Assembly (NCBI GenBank): GCA_016098155.1
Contig: JAAAJB010000143.1
Span: 1-30,884, forward strand
DNA from: Actinomortierella ambigua
Lineage: Eukaryota; Mortierellomycota; Mortierellomycetes; Mortierellales; Mortierellaceae
Reading direction: 5' to 3'
Length of the DNA stretch: 30,884 nt
The position numbers were made by a program, and so were the translations under genes. Each line of letters starts with the position of its first letter. Position 1 is the stretch's first letter. The notes under the pieces are model-generated. The model was not told where the DNA came from. It worked only from the letters and a program-made list of their open reading frames with translations, and ran no database searches. Below are positions 1 through 9,048 of this stretch, in pieces.

Positions 1-442
1 TCTTGATGGATGTACTCAAGCCCACGAGCAATCTCGTGAGCGATTCGTGTCTTGGTTGGCCAGTCCAATATTTTGGCTTCGATGGCCTCTGTGAGTGTGC
101 CATTCTCGGCCAGCTCCATGATGAGATAGATGCGGTTCTCTTGCTCGCGAGTCCTATAGAACTGGATGATGTTGCGGTGTTTGAGCTTCAGCAAGACCTT
201 GATCTCCTTCTGGATGGCATGCTTGTGTAAATCAGACGGGGTGAGGAAGAATGACTTTGTAGCACATTGTTGGCATCCCCAGCGAGCCTCGTGAACAGAT
301 CCGTAGCCTCCTGCGCCGAGAAGGTTTCCTAGAACTAGCATGGATTGCAGGGATGGCTAAGAGGCCAGGGAACGGGTGGGGGTTAGTCAATTAGTTCGTA
401 TCTAAATCAAGGCAAGCAGCTTGTGTGATAGGTCCGCACCAT
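1..442 (-). CDS. TKL-like protein kinase, N-terminal part (cut by window edge)
   Basis: This is the beginning of a Ser/Thr kinase domain on the minus strand, running off the left edge. The main exon (356 down to 1) encodes a glycine-rich loop GAGGYGSV (about residues 15-22), a candidate ATP-binding lysine in CATKSF (about residue 35), an alpha-C segment with QKEIKVL and then the RGLEYIHQ run that precedes the catalytic loop, which lies outside the window. The exon has a TAG acceptor (357-359) and no in-frame ATG before the glycine loop except one at codon 7. An upstream ATG at 442-440 is followed directly by GTGCGG, so I propose a first coding exon made of the start codon alone and an 83-nt intron, as in the two full kinases at 11864-14163 and 15189-17428. 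The donor is weaker here than in those copies. It is more diverged than the other two are from each other. Sel1 repeats are expected downstream by analogy but not seen. Confidence 0.75.
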
Positions 443-1465
443 GATGAGGATGTCTGAGAAATGTGAAAAAATAGCAGGAGGAAAGGATGAGACTTCACAA
501 TGATCCGCGATGAGAAGGTATAATGATGATGATGGGAAAAGAGGAATGAATGGACATTGTTTTCCTGCCTTGTATTTTTTTCGACTCTTGAGAGACTTGG
601 GAGCATGCGCGATTGTTTGGTTTGGCTTTGTAGCGATTCTCACGCCCTCTCTCATTGAACCGCTGATTGGAAGTCCAAGGGCTACACAAACAGAGCAAGC
701 TACCCATCCCTACCTTGAGCGTCGTCGATTATTAAAAGGCAGCGTTCGATGAAGAGCCACTCACACATGCAGTGTGTGGGAAGTTGTGATATTGATGAGC
801 AGACTTATTGAGACGGGATATACATGGGGTGGTATTAAAAGTAGTTGCCGTCTGTACTCTGCAGTGCAGACGGCTACGACCGTTCATCATCAAGGATGCA
901 CCGACTAAAGAAGACACCGGGTCGGGATCGCCGTCGTTGCTGGACAGCGACATCATTACTATCAGAGTAAATTGGCCCACCAAATCTTCCAGGGCATGCG
1001 GCCATATACACGGGCACTAGTAATGGTATTGAGATCGCCACTGCTGCTGCTGCCCCGGCCGCTTGCAGGTCTTGGCCAGGATAGTAGACCACAAATCCGG
1101 TTGCACTTAGCTCTAGGCATCGTATTATTATCTAGCTTGTCTTACTCTGTGAAGTCATCGCCACATCATAATGTTTCTCGTACTCATCCTCGCTTGGTAC
1201 AATTGCAACCGCTACTTACTGGAGCACAGACGGCTGAAAATGTCCAAGATAGATATTGTTCCTGCATTAGTACATTGCTGGATATCACAGAAAACCCTCC
1301 CCCCCTTTCCCACAATCTCCTGTCTTCAAATTGAATTCCATGGACTTTAAAGACGTCGAAACGCTGCTCTCGACTGGGTAGCTGTTGGTCATGGTTGGCT
1401 TGGCCGACCCTTTAGAATCTCAGCCTGTTGTTGTCTAAGTACTGGTATTCGGTGCAAGGATTTCA
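443..1465. other. no convincing gene
   Basis: Only short overlapping open frames with no family resemblance and no consistent codon pattern are seen here. It probably holds the promoter of the leftmost minus-strand kinase and the downstream end of the broken minus-strand coding region that follows. Confidence 0.5.
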
Positions 1466-2262
1466 TTACTGAGTGTGGTGGTTTGCGATGCAGGTGATGC
1501 TGGCGATGAAGGAGCGGGTCATGAAATCCGCTGCGGTATCCTCCCTCTCCGAGACCAAAGTGTCCCCCTCCGCCATGAGGGAGGAACCCGCCTCGCCAAA
1601 GCCCCAATACTGCAAAGATTCCGGGGATAACTTGTGGTCGAAATCCAGCTTAATGGGCCCGTGGTTTGCTTTATGGTATCGTTTGCTGTTGTTGCTTCGC
1701 ATAGATTGAAGATGGAGCGGGCGACGAACCACGGTCACTTTCGCTTGTCGACTTGCCTGCCGGCTGTTGCTGTTGCTGTTGCCATTGGGATGCTGCTGCT
1801 GCTGGTGGTGCAGGCTGGACGCTCCTGGTTTCCTACCTTTGTTTCCATCGTCTGGGTCATCTTGACAACCTCGTGGGCTTGGGCCTTCAAGGGGGCCACT
1901 GTCTGATGATGTTAATGTAGTCGCTGTAGTTGTCGTCGTGGATGCCTTTGGTGGTGTGATCTTGGGCAGTGCCGAGTACGACGGACATAAGGAACGCCTA
2001 ACATACTTTTCGCCAAAGCGAGTGATATTCGTGAGCGGATCAGCGATCCGGTGTTTTTCCTTGTTGCTTCATCATGCTTGGATGGTTCAAAAGACTGGGT
2101 GGAGGATTCTTACTTGTTGGTTGACTGTTGCTGTTGCTGTTGCTGTCACTAAGACTATTACTGCTGCTTTTGCGTCTCGGCCGTGGGTGAAGCGAGCGCC
2201 TTGGTATTCCTAGTCTGAGGAATAACCTCACCATCCACCGACGACGCTGGGCCAGTCGTCTA
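1466..2262 (-). pseudogene. frameshifted coding region, unknown function
   Basis: Read on the minus strand this region looks like protein-coding sequence broken between frames. One frame opens after a TAG acceptor near 2258 with VDGEVIPQTRNTKALASPTAE and ends in a CAG run (about 2165-2175). The next frame carries an SNSNSNSQ tract, KNPPPSLLNHP and MMKQQ. Near 2055-2065 the frame shifts again to a long stretch with DPLTNITRFGEKYVRR, a poly-Thr run, HHQQQQHPNGNSNSNS, GPIKLDFDHKLSPESLQYWG and a stop at 1466. The last frame is open for about 200 codons and is non-repetitive at its end, which argues for real ancestry. The breaks lie at or near trinucleotide repeats, so replication slippage is a likely cause; undetected introns or sequencing errors could also explain them. 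I do not recognise the family. Confidence 0.4.
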
Positions 2263-3016
2263 ATTGGGTTGCAAATTAGCCAATCGGGAGACAGATGATT
2301 ATAAGTTTAGCATGGAGTGTAACGTTTTGCTTCACCACACCCTTGCTCACTTTTGCGCCAATGTTACCTTGTTGATCGTCGATCGTGGGTGGGCATCCAC
2401 GGGTTGCTGACGGTAAGCTATATCTAGGGTCTGCATGAGTTAGTCGTATCCATCACGGCTAAGGTCAGACTTTGAGCGGTATCGATGGAGAGGGAGCGAG
2501 GGAGAGGCCAGGGTCATTTACTTGCGTCCTATCCTTACCTTTCTGGCACAAGGTTGTTGTGCATTAAATAGGCTTCAGTCAAAATCTCTAAGCACACAAC
2601 CTTGTGCGATACAAATGACCACAATAATTGTGCAGACTGCTCCGTCCGGTTAACAATCCTCTTAATCACATCGTACGGACCCCAAGCCGCTCAGGAAGGG
2701 ATCTACCTAACATCCTGGTGCTGTGCATGTTTGCGCATCCTTATCGGCACCCGCCCAACCCCCAATGGTTGAGGTAGTGGCGGCAGGGCTGCAACTAGAT
2801 GTCCAAGGCTGTGCCAACAGACTGCCGCTCACCGGAGATTATGCCTTGGATGTGAATGTAAGAAGATGGCGCTGTATAATGGCGTGAGAAGCTATTCGCT
2901 AGGACAGGATGACAGGCTGCCACTGGGTCCTGTTGACGCGCACCAGACGTGTGGCGTCGGGGGTGCGGAGATGGTGGTCAGGGAGTAGGAAGATCCTGTT
3001 TGAAAATGTGGAAGGC
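2263..3016. other. intergenic, no gene seen
   Basis: Every frame is broken into short pieces and none resembles a known protein. It contains one clear inverted repeat (2546-2607) and ends at the first isomerase promoter module. Confidence 0.5.
2546..2607. repeat. inverted repeat, possible stem-loop
   Basis: A perfect 12-base arm GCACAAGGTTGT at 2546-2557 is matched by its reverse complement at 2596-2607 across a 38-base loop, and the pairing partly extends inward. The left arm itself contains GCACAA...TTGTGC, a nested palindrome. No flanking target duplication was recognised. Confidence 0.55.
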
Positions 3017-3046
3017 TGAACATACGAGATGGATCGAGCCAATCAG
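3017..3046 (+). promoter_or_regulatory. shared promoter module of EBP copy A (ATACGAG + CCAAT box)
   Basis: TGAACATACGAG (3017-3028) is followed 9 bases later by GCCAATCAG (3038-3046), about 200 bases before the ATG. The same pair with 10-base spacing stands upstream of copy C (5652-5682). CCAAT is the usual site of the HAP/NF-Y complex. The reverse complement of ATACGAG, CTCGTAT, resembles the sterol-response element of ascomycete ERG genes, but whether such a regulator exists here is unknown. Confidence 0.45.
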
Positions 3047-3246
3047 AGCCCCACATCAAGCCACACAAACTTGATTGATCTCTCGGTTAGGAACACATAC
3101 ACGTTGCGGGAAGAACGGTGGCAAAAAAAAAGCTCCCGCATTGGTGCTTCATTCATTCCATTTCTTCTCATTCTTCATCGCTTTCCAGTCAGTCTCTCAT
3201 CTTCTTCAAGACGAACCGACTTTTCAGGACACACAGCTCACAAACC

Positions 3247-4074
3247 ATGGAGACAGCACGGCCACACCCTTACTACCCCCAGAACCTGGTGCTGGATCAC
3301 TATGTGCCCAACACCAATTCGATGATGGATACCTTGATTATGATGTTCGCCGTCTTTGGAGTCATCATCGCCGTCTCGCTTTTTCTTGCTTACAAGAAGC
3401 GCAACACGTCGATCCGAGGCGTGGGCAACCAGGTGACCTTTGTGTGGTTCGTCATGTGCGGCTTCATCCACCTTGGTCTGGAGGGTTACTTTGGCGTCTA
3501 CCACAAGACCCTCGCTGGCATGAACACGCCTCTGGCTCAGGTCTGGAAGGAGTATTCGATCTCGGATTCTCGGTACCTGACCAGCGACTCGTTTGTCCTG
3601 ATCATGGAGCGTATTACAGCTGTAAGTGCACCAACATACCCCCTCTCCCCAACAACAACAACAAAAATATAGCTGTTTCCCCCTTCTCCCTCTCTTGCAC
3701 GCACACAGATCATCAAAGTTTGACCTTCTCTATATTTTCTTTCGCTGCTGCTCTAGTTCGCCTGGGGACCTCTTGCATTTTACACGGCCTATGCTCAGTA
3801 CCATGATCTGCCCTCGCGCTACATCGTCCAGCTGATCCTGTCGTTGGGCCAGCTGTATGGTGATGTGCTGTATTATTTCACCACCTTGGTCGAAGGCTCC
3901 CCCCACTGCGACCCTCATCCCTACTACTACTACTTCTACTTCGTCCACTTCAACGCTTGGTGGATCATTATTCCCTGCATCCTGATGCACAACTCTATCA
4001 AGAACTTGTACCGTGCCGTCCGGATCACCATGGAGGGCGCCGCCAAGGATCAGAAGCAGAAGAAGCATAAGTAA
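3247..4074 (+). CDS. EBP-type sterol delta8-delta7 isomerase, copy A
   Basis: Two exons, 3247-3621 and 3757-4074, joined in phase 0 across a 135-nt GTAAGT...CTCTAG intron, encode 230 residues, the usual length of emopamil-binding protein. EBP moves the sterol B-ring double bond from C8 to C7 in the ER membrane. The residues known to be needed in the human enzyme are present: His75 and Glu79 in GFIHLGLEGY, Glu121 and Thr124 in MERITA, and Asn191 and Trp194 in HFNAWW. Four hydrophobic segments fit the EXPERA fold. The C-terminus ends KKHK, a KKXX ER-retrieval signal. The start is set by CAAACCATGG and by alignment with copies B and C; the frame is open upstream but lacks an ATG there. First of three tandem copies, 438 bp before copy B. 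It is closest to copy C, with a near-identical stretch at the end of exon 1. ER isomerase is the firm call; the exact sterol substrate is not determined by sequence. Confidence 0.93.
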
Positions 4075-4383
4075 AGAGACAAACAGACAGCAAAGAGAAA
4101 TACAGCCTTTTTTTTTATTACATCCATCGATCTCAACGTAACTCATTCTTGTCGAGAGCCCTTGGGAAAACACTCGACCAAGATGATCCCCTTACGAGAA
4201 CGACAAAAAAGAATCCTTCTTCCCCTTGAGCAGATGAGAGAGAGAGAGAGAGAGCAAGGTAGCAGGGGGATGAAGGCCTTCACAAACACAGGTTCTTCGT
4301 TTCGACTGATGCCAGGTTTTCTCACGCACTTCAAGCTGAGGGGCCACTGGATTTGTCTCTTTCTCCCCCATATGCGGGCACCA

Positions 4384-4436
4384 ACCAATCAGCTGTTGAT
4401 TAGCCTGATCAAAGTTTCGACACACCATATAAAAGG
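4384..4436 (+). promoter_or_regulatory. promoter of EBP copy B (CCAAT and TATA boxes)
   Basis: ACCAATCAG starts at 4384 and TATAAAAG lies at 4429-4436, some 77 bases before the ATG. Just upstream CATATGCG occupies the place of the CATACGAG found at copies A and C, so the module appears degenerate here. Confidence 0.55.
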
Positions 4437-4512
4437 GTGCTCACCGTTCGTTGTCTTTGCCAATCTCCACCTCTTTTCCCTCTTCACCCTTTGTATCTTT
4501 CACACAACAGCC

Positions 4513-5337
4513 ATGGATCCCGTCGTCATGGAGCAATTCGCAGGGGAGTCACACACGCCTCACCCATTTTACCCACGAGGGCTCGTACTGGATCACTATG
4601 TGCCCAACACGGATTCGATGGAGAAGACGGTCGGCATAGTATTTGCAGCCTTTGGGGCCATTATTCTTGGCGCCTTGGCTGTGGGCTACCAACGACGAAG
4701 CTCGACCATTCGCGGTATCGGTAGCCAGCTGACGTTTGTCTGGCTCGTTACCTGTGGCTTTACGCATCTCATCCTGGAGGGCTACTATGTCGTCTTCCAC
4801 AAGACGCTGGCTGGGCAGAACTCGCCCTTGGCCCAGATTTGGAAGGAGTACTCGCTCGCCGACTCTCGTTACCTGACCAGTGACCCTACCGTCCTTGGCA
4901 TTGAGGCCATTACCGCCGTAAGTTGTGAAGATTTTTTCTTCTTCTCTCTCTCTCTCTCTCTCTCTCCTGTCTCCTTGGGACTGTAAATTTTTGATACTAA
5001 AAAACAATGATCTTTTGTGGAACAATAGTTTGCATGGGGACCCTTGGCCTTTTACACTGCCTTTGCTCAGTACTATGACCTGCCATCACGCCACATCCTT
5101 CAGTTGATTGTGTCGCTGGGCCAGCTGTATGGCTCTGTAATCTATTACTTTACAACCCTGTTTGAGGGCAGCCCTCATGGCGATCCCGACCCATACTACT
5201 TTTACTTCTACTTTATCCACTTCAACGCATGGTGGGTTTTTGTCCCAATTCTCTTGATGTACAGCTCCATCAAGCATCTCTATCGCCCCAACAATACGTC
5301 TGCCAAGGGCAAGAAGGAGAAGAAGAAGCATCACTAG
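4513..5337 (+). CDS. EBP-type sterol delta8-delta7 isomerase, copy B
   Basis: Exons 4513-4917 and 5029-5337 join in phase 0 over a 111-nt intron with a TACTAA branch site at 4995-5000, giving 237 residues. The intron sits exactly where it does in copies A and C, between ITA and FAWGP. Catalytic positions are His85, Glu89, Glu131, Thr134, Asn201 and Trp204. The tail is lysine-rich and ends KKHH, a KKXX-type ER signal. This is the most divergent copy: for example CGFTHLILEGYY replaces CGFIHLGLEGYF, and EAITA replaces ERITA. That could mean a different sterol preference or regulation. The start follows the TATA box at 4429; earlier in-frame ATGs lie upstream of that box and would fall outside the transcript. 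Middle gene of the tandem, 583 bp before copy C. Confidence 0.92.
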
Positions 5338-5344
5338 GTAGCCA

Positions 5345-5350
5345 AATAAA
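5345..5350 (+). terminator. AATAAA polyadenylation signal after EBP copy B
   Basis: AATAAA lies 8 bases after the stop codon of copy B. The cleavage site was not identified. Confidence 0.4.
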
Positions 5351-5651
5351 GATCCAGCTCATGGCATCAAGCACAGCCTTGATCGAACATGATGCTGTAC
5401 ATCGTTGTGCAGTAGTACTCCATGTATAAACTGAAAGAACAGAACGCGAGCAGACATTCGTAGTAGGAAACTCTAATCCGAGGGAGGGGTTTCTACCCCT
5501 ACGTTCTCCTATTCCTGAAGCGCTCATTCGTTGAGAACTTACGCAGCTTTCAGAGGCAACCAAACTTGCTTTTGTGTGGCGCCAAGCAAGCAAAAAAGGA
5601 AAAGAAACCTCCGCTTATTGATAGCGACACCAGCACAAAAATATAACTAGG

Positions 5652-5800
5652 TGAACATACGAGGACGCTACTGGCCAATCAGCGCTAGCAATGGGCCGTC
5701 CGCGGCCTGCCAACGTAAGGCACCGATGGCCAGATGTACTGTCAGGTCGATTCTCCGGGCCACGATCAGGCTGCTAGGGCTAGCAGCGTTGGGTATAAAG
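5652..5800 (+). promoter_or_regulatory. promoter of EBP copy C (shared module and TATA box)
   Basis: TGAACATACGAG at 5652-5663 and GCCAATCAG at 5674-5682 repeat the copy A module almost base for base, while the sequence around them differs. A TATAAAG box follows at 5794-5800, about 120 bases before the ATG. Confidence 0.5.
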
Positions 5801-5920
5801 GAGGCGGTAGATGGGGGCACCAGCATATGTTGTTTTGTTTTGTTTTTGTCATTTCTTTTCTACCTCCCACCTATCCCTAGTCGCTACATCCCTTCCCCAC
5901 GTTCGTTTCATATCCCTTCC

Positions 5921-6750
5921 ATGGCCTCCCCTGTAGCAGAAGCAATCATCAACGCAGCACCGACGCTGCACCCTTACTACCCACGTCACCTGGTGATGGA
6001 TCACTATGTGCCCAACACCAACTCGATGATGGAGACGCTCGTCAAGATGTTTGCTGTCTTTGGCACAATCATCTCAGGCTCGTTGCTGCTGAGCCGCCGC
6101 AAGCGACAGTCGACCATCCGAGGCCTGGGCAACCAGTTGACCTTTGTGTGGTTCGTCATGTGTGGTTTCATCCATCTTGGTCTCGAGGGTTACTTTGGTA
6201 TCTACCACAAGACTCTTGCTGGTATGAACACTCCCTTGGCTCAGGTCTGGAAGGAGTACTCGATCTCGGATTCTCGGTACCTGACCAGCGACTCGTTCGT
6301 CCTGATCATGGAGCGTATTACCGCTGTAGGTGTTTCTTGATTTATATATGGTTCGATAGGAAGAAAGACGAATGGCGAACACTCCATCTACAAGGCAATT
6401 ACAACTGACACTGATATCCCCTCCTGCTGAAATAGTTTGCCTGGGGTCCTTTGGCCTTTTATGTGGCCTATGCCCAGTATCACAATCTGCCATCGCGGTA
6501 CATCATCCAGCTGATCATTTCGCTGGGTCAGATTTACGGCAACGTGTTGTACTACTGCACCACGCTGATCGAAGGTGCACCCCACGGCGATCCTCACCCT
6601 TACTACTACTACTTCTACTTTGTCCACTTCAACGCTTGGTGGATTGTCGTGCCGGGCATCCTCCTGTTCAACGCCATCAAGAACCTGCATCGTGCCGTTG
6701 CTGCCTCCTCTGCACCTGCCTCATGCCCTGTTTCGAAGAAGCACAAATAA
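5921..6750 (+). CDS. EBP-type sterol delta8-delta7 isomerase, copy C
   Basis: Exons 5921-6325 and 6436-6750 with a 110-nt intron at the conserved position encode 239 residues. The donor is GTAGGT rather than the usual GTAAGT. All six catalytic residues are kept: His85, Glu89, Glu131, Thr134, Asn201 and Trp204. The C-terminus SKKHK carries a KKXX ER-retrieval signal. The N-terminus is about ten residues longer than copy A and resembles copy B in length. The open frame reaches back to 5651, but that part overlaps the CCAAT and TATA boxes, so the ATG at 5921 (TTCCATGG) is preferred. It converges on ERG6, which starts its minus-strand reading from the far side and ends 329 bp away. Confidence 0.93.
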
Positions 6751-6751
6751 A
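6746..6751 (+). terminator. AATAAA overlapping the stop codon of EBP copy C
   Basis: AATAAA overlaps the TAA stop at 6748-6750. It may serve as the polyadenylation signal, although a signal that early is unusual. Confidence 0.3.
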
Positions 6752-7079
6752 ATGGAAAAGACGTGGCAATATGGGGGAGTGCAGTTTTTCCAAATAGAAC
6801 GTTTTTTTTTTCGTGTACAACATCTCTGAACTTTCCTTTGTCAATCAAAAAAAATGGCCTGATTTTTCGATTTTTCAAATTTTGAGTCTCGTACAACACA
6901 CAGCAGCAACAAAAAAAAAGGATGGGTAAACGGACTGTATTTCGCAAAAAAAGCAGAGGCGGAGATAGAAGAAACAGAGACGGGGAGAGGGGAGGGGGAG
7001 AAGACGGTCGTCAGGAAGAGGATATACAAAAAACGGATCTATCCTTTCTCTCCCCTCTTTCATATCTCTTTCTCGTGTT
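6751..7079. other. convergent intergenic region
   Basis: The stretch between the stops of EBP copy C and ERG6 holds A- and T-runs of 8-9 bases and no gene. It must contain the 3' ends of both transcripts. Confidence 0.6.
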
Positions 7080-9048
7080 CTATGCAGCAGGCTTCTTGGC
7101 AACAAAGAAAAACATGGGCGTAAAGATATCCATCCGAGCGGCCTCGACCAGCGAATCGGCCGCCGTTTGCAAGATCTGGGAGACCTTGGTGGAGCCCGGG
7201 GCGGCGAGGCCGAGTTTTTCGAGGACGGAGACCAAGGCCGTGGTGACTTTTCGGCCCGGAGTGGTCGTGCGGACGACAGTGACATAATCCCACATGGTAT
7301 TCGCCTGACGGACATCCCCCGCGATCGGGTAATACCAAGGGATGGCGTCGTTGGAGGTCTCGACCAAGTCTTGGCTATGCTGAACGTCAAACCCGACCGT
7401 GTTCAGCGCCTGGAGACATTCCTGGCGCGTGCGCATGGCGACAATGCCATTACCGAGTTCGATCCCGCGGACGACCCGCTGGTGTTCTGGATTGGATGGA
7501 TCAAACTTGTCGGTCATGACCCATTCGTAGCAGGCAAATGTCCCACCTGGTTTCAGGACCCGGAAGGCCTCGCCGTAGACGCCCTCGAGCGTGGCGGCGT
7601 GGACGGTGGCCTCGATGGCGTAGCAGGCATCAAACGAGTTGTCGTCGAAGGGCATGTTCATAAAGTCGCCCTTGACAAACTCTTGTTGGTGGTCCAGGCC
7701 GTGCATGGTCGCGTACCGTCGTGCACGCTGGATCTGATAGTCGTTGTTGTTCAATCCTGTGATGTGTGCCCCCGTAAAGTGCGCAATCGCGCGTGCTGGC
7801 CCACCAACGCCACAGCCAATGTCGAGAATCCGATCGCTCGATTTGAACCCGCCGCGCGCTGCCAGGTAGTGTTCGTGCCGTGCGACGGCTTGCTCAAAGG
7901 GCTCGCGGAAGTGGAAGCGGCAGAAATGGAATGAGGTGCCCCATGCATACTAGGTGGGAGAGAGAGAAAGAGGTGGGGGGGGGGATGAAAAGAACCGTCA
8001 GTATCTGGCAATGTGTTGTTGGTGCGCGTGTTTGTTGGGATGTGGCGTGAGTGTGTGGGGAAAGGAAGGAACAGACGGAGGGAAGGAGTTTGGGCTGTTT
8101 CGACTTTTCCAAAAGCGGCTCACAATGACCTCTCCAATACCTCAGTCCCTGTTGAACAAGGTTTGTGTTCACAGAAAAACAAATGCACTGAACGGCCAAA
8201 GGCTGCTCCGAAAACTCCATCGGCCGTCCAGCCATGTTTAAGGCGCGCAGTGTTTGAAAGAACATTCCACACTGCAAAGCAGCATTGAGGGGGGAAGTTG
8301 GTGTGCACTCCCCCCCCCCTCAATTGTCTTGGTATGGCATTGGGAGCGGAAGAGAGGATGGTCTAAACTTCCCAGGTCCTGTTACCCCCTTCTCACCACT
8401 TCTCACCCCCTTCTTACCCCCTTAGACTTGTACCGTCTCAATGTCACTCTTCACCCATTTCGCCGTCGCTATCCTCTCTGGTTATTGCTGTGCAAGAGAG
8501 GGAACAAGGAGAGAGCTATCCTCACAAAGCTTTCGGTTGAAAAACATAATGGGTATCTTCTCCGTGACACGTCCCCACCGCGTACAAGGCTTGCAAGACA
8601 ATTCCCGATACTTGTCTTTCAACTCTACTTTCTCCTGCGAAATTTCCCTCCATTTTCATATCTTTTTCTCACGCTCCTTCTCCCTCACTCATTATCCCAC
8701 TCATGAGAACAAACACATAGCACACAATGGGAGCGGGAAGCTGTTAAATACCTCATAAAAGTCTGTGGCAAGATTGTAAAATCCATTGGTGACGGCCTTG
8801 TAGGAATGGGTTCGCTCATCCCTGTCCTGTTCCGTCTCCTCGGTGGGTTCATCCTTCTTCCAGTGCTTCATGTACTCTTCGACGAGCTCGGGCTGGAAGT
8901 TGCGATCCTTGTTCTTGAGCTTGGACAAAAACGAGTCTTCGTGGTGTGCTTCATCCCATGTCGAGCCATGTAGCAGCTTTGCCCGCTCAAGATCCTGCTT
9001 GTTCGACTGTGTGACGACCGTGGTCGAGCTTTCTCGTGTTGGTGACAT
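7080..9048 (-). CDS. ERG6: sterol 24-C-methyltransferase
   Basis: Two exons on the minus strand, 9048-8752 (99 codons) and 7949-7080, encode 388 residues, normal for Erg6. The enzyme adds a methyl group from S-adenosylmethionine to C24 of the sterol side chain at the ER or lipid droplet. The splice is fixed by the conserved sterol-binding motif: exon 1 ends in DFYE and exon 2 opens YAWGTSFHF. The SAM-binding motif I is ILDIGCGVGGP at about 140-150, followed by the family signatures CYAIEATVHA and RVLKPGG. The N-terminal part contains HWKKDE and SYKAVTNGFYNLATDFYE. The start MSPTRESS is the first ATG of the exon. The 802-nt intron (7950-8751) is much longer than most here. The gene faces the three EBP isomerases, which act on a neighbouring step of the pathway. 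It is complete, with no missing motif. Confidence 0.95.
8284..8324. repeat. G-run/C-run hairpin in the ERG6 intron
   Basis: ATTGAGGGGGG (8284-8294) can pair with CCCCCCTCAAT (8314-8324) around a 19-base loop. It lies inside the long ERG6 intron. Slippage of homopolymers is a simple alternative origin. Confidence 0.4.

Noticed and set aside
3238..3504. Antisense open frames over the EBP genes
   Set aside because: They exist in all three copies only because the sense codons are conserved, and they lack independent signals.
4162..4512. N-terminal extension of EBP copy B
   Set aside because: It includes the TATA box at 4429 and a GA microsatellite, so it is promoter DNA rather than coding.
5651..5920. 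N-terminal extension of EBP copy C
   Set aside because: It runs over the CCAAT and TATA boxes and aligns with nothing in copies A and B.
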